DNA from: Armatimonadota bacterium
GTDB lineage: Bacteria > Sysuimicrobiota > Sysuimicrobiia > Sysuimicrobiales > JACQTN01
DNA: 11,515 nucleotides
Direction: 5' to 3'
Assembly (NCBI GenBank): GCA_016210785.1
Contig: JACQTN010000264.1
Span: 1-11,515, forward strand
Numbering within the stretch: position 1 is the stretch's first letter; every line of letters begins with the position of its first letter. Positions 6,291-11,515 of the stretch are shown here, piece by piece. The translations under genes and the position numbers were made by a program. Below the pieces are notes generated by a model. It did not search any database. It saw only the letters and a list, made by a program, of their open reading frames with translations, and was not told the origin of the DNA.

Positions 6291-6995
6291 ATGGCCAAGA
6301 GCCCGAAGCCGGCCGACCAGGGGATTGTCCCGCGCCTTGTCGTCCTGGAGGACCTGAAGGGCGACCCGGAGGTGGAGGCGTTCATTGCCAAGGCGGACGA
6401 GTACACCGGCGCCATCGGGTACACGGAGCACGGGGCGCGGCACGCCAACCTGGTGGCCAGCATCGCCCAGAACGTCCTGCGCCGGCTGGGCCACGAAGAG
6501 CGAAGCGTGCAGCTCGCCGGCCTCGCCGGCTACCTCCACGACATCGGCAACCTGGTGGGTCGCATCAACCACGAGCACACGGGAGCCATCCTGGCGGACG
6601 GCATCCTCCAGCGGCGGGGCATGAGCCCGGTGGAGCGCGCCATCGTCATGGGGGCCATCGGCAACCACGAGGAGGGTAGCGGCGATCCGGTCAGCCCCGT
6701 GGGGGCCGCGGTGATCCTGGCGGACAAGAGCGACGTGCATCGCACGCGCGTGCGCAACCCCGACCCGACCACCTTCGACATCCACGACCGGGTCAACTAC
6801 GCGGCGGAGCACTCCTTCCTCCGCGTGGACGGGGTGAGCCGCGCCATCACCCTGGAGCTGACCATCGACACGCGCATCTCGCAGGTGATGGAGTACTTCG
6901 AGATCTTCTTGTCGCGCATGGTGATGTGCCGGCGGGCCGCCCAGTACCTGGGCTGCGACTTCAAGCTGCAGATCAACGGCAGCAAGCTCCTCTGA
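6291..6995 (+). CDS. HD-domain phosphohydrolase-like protein
   Basis: This 234-residue soluble protein is of the HD superfamily, metal-dependent phosphohydrolases that commonly cleave nucleotides or phosphodiesters. The metal-ligand pattern is complete: His51 (EHGARHANLVA), His83-Asp84 (YLHDIGN), His94/His96 (INHEHTG), His126 (IGNHEEG) and Asp145 (VILADKSDVHR). The HDIG-like motif reads HDIGN. The C-terminal third (about 165-234) is mixed and ends FKLQINGSKLL. Start ATG 6291 has GAAGGAG 9 bases upstream and follows the yajC stop by one base, so it is coupled to yajC. I recall HD proteins of this type beside yajC in several Bacillota, but the substrate is unknown. No GGDEF, GYP or membrane region is present, so a cyclic-di-GMP role should not be assumed. 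Confidence 0.88.
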   Translation: MAKSPKPADQGIVPRLVVLEDLKGDPEVEAFIAKADEYTGAIGYTEHGARHANLVASIAQNVLRRLGHEERSVQLAGLAGYLHDIGNLVGRINHEHTGAILADGILQRRGMSPVERAIVMGAIGNHEEGSGDPVSPVGAAVILADKSDVHRTRVRNPDPTTFDIHDRVNYAAEHSFLRVDGVSRAITLELTIDTRISQVMEYFEIFLSRMVMCRRAAQYLGCDFKLQINGSKLL

Positions 6996-7006
6996 GGCGG
7001 AACACG

Positions 7007-7025
7007 CCGCGCCCCCGACGCGCGG
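7007..7025 (+). terminator. Possible terminator hairpin after the HD gene
   Basis: CCGCGC (7007-7012) pairs with GCGCGG (7020-7025) around a 7-base loop, 12 bases after the HD stop. It is followed by GAGTCCCC rather than T residues, so it is an imperfect intrinsic terminator. It is plausible because the next gene seems to have its own promoter. Confidence 0.3.
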
Positions 7026-7067
7026 GAGTCCCCACTGGAATCGGTCCTCCGCCCGACGCCCCCCTCA

Positions 7068-7105
7068 TATCCGGGGCCGATTGTCACTCCCGTGCGCCCT
7101 GGATA
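7068..7105. repeat. 10-bp inverted repeat upstream of the regulator gene
   Basis: TATCCGGGGC (7068-7077) and GCCCTGGATA (7096-7105) pair over 10 positions (nine Watson-Crick and one G-T) with an 18-base spacer. It ends 58 bases before the regulator ATG and 41 bases upstream of the candidate -10 element. It could be an operator (arm centres about 28 bases apart), a terminator of the preceding operon, or chance; stems of this size are not rare in GC-rich DNA. Confidence 0.3.
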
Positions 7106-7146
7106 CCCTAGGACGGTGGAAGGATTCCCGAGTTTTCCCAAGAATC

Positions 7147-7155
7147 TGGTAGATT
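7147..7155 (+). promoter_or_regulatory. Candidate extended -10 promoter of the regulator/hem region
   Basis: TGGTAGATT fits TGnTAnnnT, with the hexamer TAGATT matching 4 of 6 consensus bases. It ends 8 bases before ATG 7164, so initiation would fall on or right beside the start codon, again with no Shine-Dalgarno site. The surrounding 7121-7156 is the most AT-rich part of the gap. No good -35 is seen. Confidence 0.4.
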
Positions 7156-7163
7156 TGGTGCGG

Positions 7164-7808
7164 ATGGCGGATCGTCGCGCGGCCGACAACAGTCCCCGGT
7201 GGCTCAGCCTGGGCGAGGCCTCCCGGATGCTGGGGGTGGACCAGTCTACTCTGCGGCAGTGGGCGGACCGGGGGCAGGTGCCGGTCTTCCGCACGCCCGG
7301 CGGGCACCGGCGGTTCAGCGAGGTGGAGATCCGCGCGCTGCTGGCGGGCCGCGCCTCCTGGAAGGCCACCCGTCCGGCGGAGGTGGTGCAGCGCGGCAGC
7401 ACCGGGTACCTGGCCGGGCCGGAGGGCAAGTGGCTGGCGTCGCGACCCTGGTTCGGCGCCTTCGACGAGCCGGCGCGGCGCACGGCGCGCGACCGTTGCC
7501 GGGGGTTGATGGGGGCGCTGGTCGGGTTTCTGGCCGGCGGGCGGCGGGGCCGTAAGTACGCGGAGACGGGCCGGCGCCACGGGTCGGCGCTGGGCAGGGA
7601 GGTGGCGCGCCTGGGCCTCTCGCCGGCGCACCTGACGGAGGCCTTCCTCTTCTTCAGGCGGATGATCGTGGAGAGTCTCACCCGGCCGTCGGTCCGGCGG
7701 GCGCTGCCCGCGGAGGGCCAGGTCCACTCGCTCAAGCTGGTGGACGAGTTCTTTGACCAGGTGCAGATGGCGATGATGGACGCCTACGCGCAGGCGCGCC
7801 GGCAGTAG
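7164..7808 (+). CDS. MerR/BldC-type helix-turn-helix regulator with C-terminal all-helical domain
   Basis: With the ATG 7164 start the protein has 214 residues. Residues 12-60 form a MerR/excisionase-type winged helix-turn-helix: WLSLGEASRMLGVDQSTLRQ, then the wing PVFRTPGGHRRFSE, very like BldC-type proteins. After a linker, residues 98-214 are helical and charged (DEPARRTARDRCRGLMGALV, LSPAHLTEAFLFFRRMIVE). This resembles the RsbRD N-terminal-like domain that follows such DNA-binding domains in several phyla; that is an impression from pattern only. No cysteine cluster or metal site is present. The frame extends to GTG 7092, but nothing upstream of residue 12 is conserved and the promoter-like TGGTAGATT sits inside the extension, so I prefer 7164. 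It precedes hemA by 38 bases on the same strand and probably shares its transcript, making it a candidate regulator of the hem genes and of itself. Confidence 0.82.
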   Translation: MADRRAADNSPRWLSLGEASRMLGVDQSTLRQWADRGQVPVFRTPGGHRRFSEVEIRALLAGRASWKATRPAEVVQRGSTGYLAGPEGKWLASRPWFGAFDEPARRTARDRCRGLMGALVGFLAGGRRGRKYAETGRRHGSALGREVARLGLSPAHLTEAFLFFRRMIVESLTRPSVRRALPAEGQVHSLKLVDEFFDQVQMAMMDAYAQARRQ

Positions 7809-7846
7809 CGGCGGGGGTAGCTTCGTAGCGGTGCGGTGACGTTGCC

Positions 7847-9127
7847 ATGGTGATCGTCGTCGGAGTGAGCCACAAGGCCGCGCCCATCGAGGTGCGCGAG
7901 CGGGTCGCCTTCCTGGAGTCGGACCTGGTGGCGGCGCTGGGCCAACTCGTGGCGGCCACCGGGCTGCCGGAGGCGATGTTGCTGTCCACGTGCAACCGCA
8001 CGGAGGTCTACGCGGTGCCCCAGGGCGGGGGCGAGGTGCGCGAGCCCATCACGGCATTTCTCTCCAGGGACCGGCGCGTGCCGCGGGAGGTCTTCGAATC
8101 CTACCTCTACGAGCATCGGGATGAGGAGGCCGTCGCCCACCTGTTCAGGGTCGCATCCGGCGTCGACTCCATGGTCGTGGGCGAGGCGCAGATCCTGGGG
8201 CAGGTGAAGCAGGCGTTCGCGGCGGCCCAGGCCGCCGGCACCGCGGGACCCGTGCTGGACGCGCTGCTGCGCGAGGCCATCAGCATCGGCAAGCGGGCCC
8301 GCGATGAGACCTCCATCGGCCGCGGCGCGGCGTCGGTGCCGTCGGCGGCGGTGACTTTGGCCCGGCGGGTCTTCGGGCAACTGCGCGGTCGCGGCATCCT
8401 CATCGTGGGCGCCGGCAAGATGGGGGAGCTGACGGTGCGGTCGCTGGTGGATGCCGGCGCCCGGCAGGTCATCGTCGCCAACCGCACCGTGGAGCATGCG
8501 CAGACGCTGGCCACCGTCTTCGGCGGTCAGGCGGTGGGCCTTGTCGGGCTCGCCCGGCACCTGGCGGAGGCCGACATCGTCATCACCTCCACCGGCGCGG
8601 CGCACCCGGTCATCGGCGTGGATCTGGTCCGGGGCGTGATGGCCCGGCGCAACGGCTCGCAACTGTTCATCATCGACATCGCCGTGCCGCGCGACGTCCA
8701 CCCCGGCGTGGGCACGCTGGCGGGCGTCCACCTCTACAACGTGGACCACCTGCAGCAGATCGCGGAGGAGACGCTGCGCGCCCGCCGCGACGCCGTGGCG
8801 GAGGTGGAGCGCCTGGTGGAGGACGCGGTGCGCGCGTTCCAGGACTGGCACCTGTCGCTGGAGGCCGCGCCCATCATCGCCGCGCTGCGCCGGCGCGCGG
8901 AAGCCATCATCGAAACGGAGCTGACGCGCGCCCGCGGGCGGCTGCGCCGGCTGGGGCCGGAGGAAGTGGATGTGGTGCGGCGGCTGACGGAGTCCGTGGT
9001 CAACAAGCTCCTGCACACGCCCATCGTGCGGCTGAAGGAGAGCGCCGCCCGGCGCCGGCGGGCCTACCTGGAGGCCGCCCGCGACCTGTTCGATCTCCCG
9101 GAGGACGGCGCGGAGGGAGAGCGCTGA
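7847..9127 (+). CDS. hemA: Glutamyl-tRNA reductase HemA
   Basis: HemA reduces glutamyl-tRNA(Glu) with NADPH to glutamate-1-semialdehyde, the first committed step of the C5 route to tetrapyrroles. The 426 residues show the full family layout. The N-terminal catalytic domain starts VVGVSHKAAPIEVRE and carries LLSTCNRTEVY with nucleophile Cys49. GVDSMVVGEAQILGQVKQAF follows. The NADPH-binding fold has VGAGKMGEL (from residue 187), ANRT and IDIAVPRDVHP. A long helical dimerisation domain includes LLHTPIVRLKE. Start ATG 7847 gives the expected N-terminus; no clear Shine-Dalgarno site precedes it. It leads the hemA-hemC-hemD-hemB cluster. I see no hemX-like membrane gene or siroheme synthase between hemA and hemC, as some Bacillota have. 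Confidence 0.97.
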   Translation: MVIVVGVSHKAAPIEVRERVAFLESDLVAALGQLVAATGLPEAMLLSTCNRTEVYAVPQGGGEVREPITAFLSRDRRVPREVFESYLYEHRDEEAVAHLFRVASGVDSMVVGEAQILGQVKQAFAAAQAAGTAGPVLDALLREAISIGKRARDETSIGRGAASVPSAAVTLARRVFGQLRGRGILIVGAGKMGELTVRSLVDAGARQVIVANRTVEHAQTLATVFGGQAVGLVGLARHLAEADIVITSTGAAHPVIGVDLVRGVMARRNGSQLFIIDIAVPRDVHPGVGTLAGVHLYNVDHLQQIAEETLRARRDAVAEVERLVEDAVRAFQDWHLSLEAAPIIAALRRRAEAIIETELTRARGRLRRLGPEEVDVVRRLTESVVNKLLHTPIVRLKESAARRRRAYLEAARDLFDLPEDGAEGER

Positions 9128-9189
9128 GAAGCTGTGTCGGAGATGTACCACGAGCGAAACACCTTGAATCCAGGTGACTGGGGCTGAGC

Positions 9190-10116
9190 GTGGCCAGGCG
9201 TCTCGTCATCGGCACGCGGGGGAGCCAGCTCGCCCTGCGGCAGGCGGAGTGGATCGCAGAGCGCCTGCGTGCGCACCATGCCGGCGTTGAGATCGTCCTG
9301 CGCACCATCACCACCACCGCGGACCGCCATCCCACCACGCCGTTGGAGCAGCTCCCAACCGTCGGCGTCTTCGTGAAGGAACTGGAGGCCGCGCTGCTGG
9401 ACGGCGCCGTGGATCTCGCCGCGCACAGTCTCAAGGACCTGCCCACGCGCCAGCCCGACGGTGTCGTCATTGCCGCGGTCCCGGAGCGCGAGGACCCGCG
9501 GGACGTGCTGGTGACGCGGGATGGCCGGGGGCTCGACGGGTTGCTCAACGGGGCGCGCGTGGGAACCAGCAGTCCGCGGCGGGCCGCGATGCTGCGGCAC
9601 GCGCGTCCCGACCTGGTGATGGTGCCGCTGCGAGGGAACCTCGACACGCGGTTGCGCAGGCTCGACGCGGGCCAGGTGGACGCGCTGTGCCTGGCCGGCG
9701 CCGGGCTGCGCCGGCTGGGCCTGGAGGCGCGCGTGGCGCAGTGGCTGGAGCCATCCCTCTGCCTGCCCGCGCCGGGGCAGGGCGCCCTGGCCGTGGAGGC
9801 GCGGACGGAAGACGCGGCGGTGCGGAATCTCGTGCGTGCCATCGAGCACACCGCCACGCGCGCGGCGGTGGAGGCCGAGCGCACCGCGCTCGCCACGCTG
9901 GAAGGCGGATGTCGCGTGCCCATCGGCGCGCTGGCCGCGGTGGACGGCGGCGTGCTGCATCTGGAGGTGGCCGTGGTCACCCCCGACGGCGGCACCATGC
10001 TGCGCGAGACGGGCTCCGGGACGGTGGACGCGGCGCGCGCGCTCGGCGTGCGGGTCGGCGAAATCCTGCGCCGTCGGCTGGAGGAGCAGCACCAGGTCCT
10101 CCGGCCCGGGCACTGA
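9190..10116 (+). CDS. hemC: Hydroxymethylbilane synthase (porphobilinogen deaminase) HemC
   Basis: HemC polymerises four porphobilinogens into hydroxymethylbilane on a dipyrromethane cofactor. The 308 residues contain IGTRGSQLALRQAEWI at the N-terminus, FVKELEAALLDGAVDLAAHS followed by LKDLPT with catalytic Asp83, GTSSPRR (125-131; the Arg pair contacts substrate), LPAPGQGALAVE, and LEGGCRVPIGA with Cys241, the cofactor attachment site (equivalent to E. coli Cys242). The start is GTG 9190; AGGTGA at 9172-9177 is 12 bases away, so initiation signals are weak. The 62-base gap after hemA holds no obvious promoter. It is followed by hemD after 12 bases. Identification is secure. Confidence 0.97.
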   Translation: MARRLVIGTRGSQLALRQAEWIAERLRAHHAGVEIVLRTITTTADRHPTTPLEQLPTVGVFVKELEAALLDGAVDLAAHSLKDLPTRQPDGVVIAAVPEREDPRDVLVTRDGRGLDGLLNGARVGTSSPRRAAMLRHARPDLVMVPLRGNLDTRLRRLDAGQVDALCLAGAGLRRLGLEARVAQWLEPSLCLPAPGQGALAVEARTEDAAVRNLVRAIEHTATRAAVEAERTALATLEGGCRVPIGALAAVDGGVLHLEVAVVTPDGGTMLRETGSGTVDAARALGVRVGEILRRRLEEQHQVLRPGH

Positions 10117-10128
10117 TCCCGAACACCG

Positions 10129-10956
10129 ATGGCGCACGCGACGCGCGTTCCCGCGACTCCGCTGGCCGGCCGGCGCATCCTGGTCACGCGGCCCCGCGAC
10201 CAGGCCGCGGGGCTGATCTCGCGCCTGCGGGAACTGGGCGCCGAGCCCATGGAGTTCCCCACGATCCGCATCGATCCACCCGCAGACTACGGCCCGCTGG
10301 ACCGTGCCATCGCCCGGCTCTCCGACTACCGATGGGTGATCTTCACCAGCCGGAACGGCGTGCGTGCCTTTTTCCGTCGCGTGGAAGAGACCGGCGCGGA
10401 CGCCGGCCCGCTGCGATCGGCGCGCCTGGCGGCCATCGGGCCGGAGACCGCGGCGGCGCTGGAGCGGCGGGGATTCCGCGTGGACTTCGCCCCCGGCGAG
10501 TTCCGCGCGGAGGCGCTGGTGGAAGGGTTCGGGCGGCTTGGGGTCGCCGGTGCGCGCATCCTGCTGGCGCGCGCGGAGCGGGCCCGGGATGTGCTGCCGG
10601 AGGGGCTGCGGTCGCTGGGGGCGGAGGTGGACGTGGTGGCGGTCTACCGCACGGTGCCGGAAGCCGCCGATCCCCGTCCGGTGATGGAGATGCTGGAGGC
10701 GAAAGGGCTGCACGCGCTCACCTTCACCAGTTCCTCGACGGTGGCGCACTTCGCGCGGGCGCTGCCGGTGGAGTCTCTGCGGCCGCACCTGGACGGCGTG
10801 GTGGTGGCGTGCATCGGCCCGGTCACCGCACAAACGGCACAGCGGCTCGGGCTGCGCGTGGATGTGGTGGCCAGGGAGTACACGGCGGCGGGACTGGTCG
10901 AGGCATTAGTCGACGCATTCACCACCGGAGCGGGCGCGTCACGCCTGCCCGCGTGA
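10129..10956 (+). CDS. hemD: Uroporphyrinogen-III synthase HemD
   Basis: HemD cyclises hydroxymethylbilane with inversion of ring D to give uroporphyrinogen III. The family has low sequence identity, but the two-lobed pattern is clear over 275 residues: GRRILVTRPRDQA at the start, WVIFTSRNGVRAFF (TSRNGV at 73-78), LAAIGPETAAALE, the second-lobe LTFTSSSTVAHF (TSSST at 200-204), and CIGPVTAQTAQRLGL near the end. It is a stand-alone HemD; the SUMT (CobA) fusion found in many Bacillota is absent. Placement between hemC and hemB supports the call. Start ATG 10129 lies 12 bases after the hemC stop without a strong Shine-Dalgarno site, suggesting translation by re-initiation. Confidence 0.94.
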   Translation: MAHATRVPATPLAGRRILVTRPRDQAAGLISRLRELGAEPMEFPTIRIDPPADYGPLDRAIARLSDYRWVIFTSRNGVRAFFRRVEETGADAGPLRSARLAAIGPETAAALERRGFRVDFAPGEFRAEALVEGFGRLGVAGARILLARAERARDVLPEGLRSLGAEVDVVAVYRTVPEAADPRPVMEMLEAKGLHALTFTSSSTVAHFARALPVESLRPHLDGVVVACIGPVTAQTAQRLGLRVDVVAREYTAAGLVEALVDAFTTGAGASRLPA

Positions 10957-10972
10957 GCGGGGAGTGAGAACA

Positions 10973-11515
10973 ATGAGATTCCCGGCCCGGCGTCCCAGGC
11001 GGCTGCGGCGCAGCCCGCTGCTCCGCGGCATGGTGCAGGAGACGCACGTTTCCGCCGCCGACCTGATCGCGCCGCTGTTCGTCAAGGAGGGGATCGACAA
11101 GCCGATCCCCATCACGTCCATGCCCGGGCAAGTGCAGCACACACTGGCCAGCGTGATAGACGCCTGCGGTGAGCTGGCGGAGTTGGGTGTGCCCGCGGTC
11201 ATCCTCTTCGGTATCCCCAACGAGAAGGACGGGCAGGGGACGCAGGCCTTCGCCGATGACGGCATCGTGCAGCGGGCGCTGGCCGCGCTGCGCGCGGAGT
11301 ACGGCGACCGGCTGGTGCTGATCGCGGACCTGTGCTTGTGCGAGTACACCGACCACGGACACTGCGGCATCGTCCGCGGCGGGAGCATCGACAACGACGC
11401 GACGCTGGAGGTCTACGCGAAGACCGCCGTCTCCCAGGCGAAGGCGGGCGCGGATCTGATCGGCCCGTCCGGCATGATGGACGGGCAGGTGGCCGCGATC
11501 CGGCGGGCGCTGGAC
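10973..11515 (+). CDS. hemB: Delta-aminolevulinic acid dehydratase (porphobilinogen synthase) HemB, 3' truncated by window
   Basis: HemB condenses two 5-aminolevulinates to porphobilinogen. The first 181 codons are present and the frame runs off the window end. Residues 8-18 (RPRRLRRSPLL) and VQETHVSAADLIAPLFVKEG match the family N-terminus, followed by SMPGQ, VILFGIPNEKDGQG and ADLCLCEYTDHGHCG. Cys121, Cys123 and Cys131 form the cysteine-rich zinc site, marking this as the zinc-dependent type rather than the magnesium type with Asp in these positions. The end includes GADLIGPSGMMDG, expected before the missing catalytic lysines. ATG 10973 has GGGGAG at 10959-10964, 8 bases upstream, and follows hemD by 16 bases. 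Confidence 0.96.
   Translation, partial: MRFPARRPRRLRRSPLLRGMVQETHVSAADLIAPLFVKEGIDKPIPITSMPGQVQHTLASVIDACGELAELGVPAVILFGIPNEKDGQGTQAFADDGIVQRALAALRAEYGDRLVLIADLCLCEYTDHGHCGIVRGGSIDNDATLEVYAKTAVSQAKAGADLIGPSGMMDGQVAAIRRALD

Noticed and set aside
6996..7163. Search for a tRNA, riboswitch or small RNA in the longest gap
   Set aside because: No cloverleaf, CCA end or known riboswitch core is visible; only two short hairpins and a promoter-like element.
7818..7823. TAGCTT as a separate hemA promoter -10
   Set aside because: It matches only the loose TAnnnT form, has no TG extension or -35, and lies in a 38-base gap where read-through from the regulator gene is simpler.
4722..7835. Shared GGTGCG hexamer just before the starts of tgt (4722), the regulator (7157) and hemA (7830), as a possible common regulatory site
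   Set aside because: The hexamer occurs at least ten other times in the window, including inside coding regions, so three near starts is compatible with chance.
7784..9151. Minus-strand open frame spanning hemA
   Set aside because: Antisense to a complete glutamyl-tRNA reductase; composition is that of a shadow frame.
9064..10967. Long open frames on both strands across hemC and hemD
   Set aside because: hemC and hemD account fully for the region; the alternative frames show no domain and have skewed Arg/Gly/Pro composition.

Overview
The window is about 11.5 kb of very GC-rich (around 70% by eye), densely packed bacterial chromosome. It encodes only housekeeping-type functions. I see no mobile element, CRISPR array, tRNA or rRNA. 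The order ruvB - DUF2905 - spoIID-like - queA - tgt - yajC - HD protein is the one I associate with Bacillota and neighbouring lineages. The SpoIID/LytB-domain gene points the same way. The extreme GC content suggests a high-GC Bacillota-like or candidate-phylum thermophile or soil lineage, but the genus cannot be read from this stretch. SpoIID alone does not prove sporulation.

Positions 1-2940 (+ strand) form a tight run. It holds the 3' end of ruvB (Holliday-junction helicase), a small two-helix membrane protein (DUF2905), a SpoIID/LytB-type exported peptidoglycan lytic protein whose ATG overlaps the preceding stop, and queA (queuosine synthesis). A GC-rich hairpin with a short T tail follows queA.

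Positions 3027-4578 (- strand) hold a two-gene operon that interrupts the usual queA-tgt pair. It contains an Ala/Lys/Glu-rich protein with two copies of a charged helical repeat (unrecognised) and a DUF3891 protein, spaced TGA-G-ATG. A divergent intergenic region at 4579-4730 carries a candidate promoter for each direction. The tgt promoter (TGnTATACT) lies so close to the ATG that the message may be leaderless or nearly so.

Positions 4731-6995 (+) carry tgt (tRNA-guanine transglycosylase, the partner of QueA), yajC (Sec accessory membrane protein, TTG start with a strong Shine-Dalgarno site) and an HD-domain phosphohydrolase-like protein coupled to yajC by TGA-G-ATG. SecD and SecF do not follow.

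Positions 7164-11515 (+) carry a MerR/BldC-type DNA-binding regulator with an all-helical C-terminal domain. Immediately after it come hemA, hemC, hemD and the first 181 codons of hemB. These four enzymes take glutamyl-tRNA towards uroporphyrinogen III; glutamate-1-semialdehyde aminotransferase (hemL) is not in the window and may lie downstream. The regulator's position makes it a candidate controller of tetrapyrrole synthesis.

No gene-free stretch exceeds 300 bases. The longest gaps are 6996-7163, 4579-4730 and 5847-5986. Nothing here is a clearly new system. The most interesting points are the minus-strand insert with its repeat protein, the regulator ahead of hemA, and the leaderless-looking promoters.
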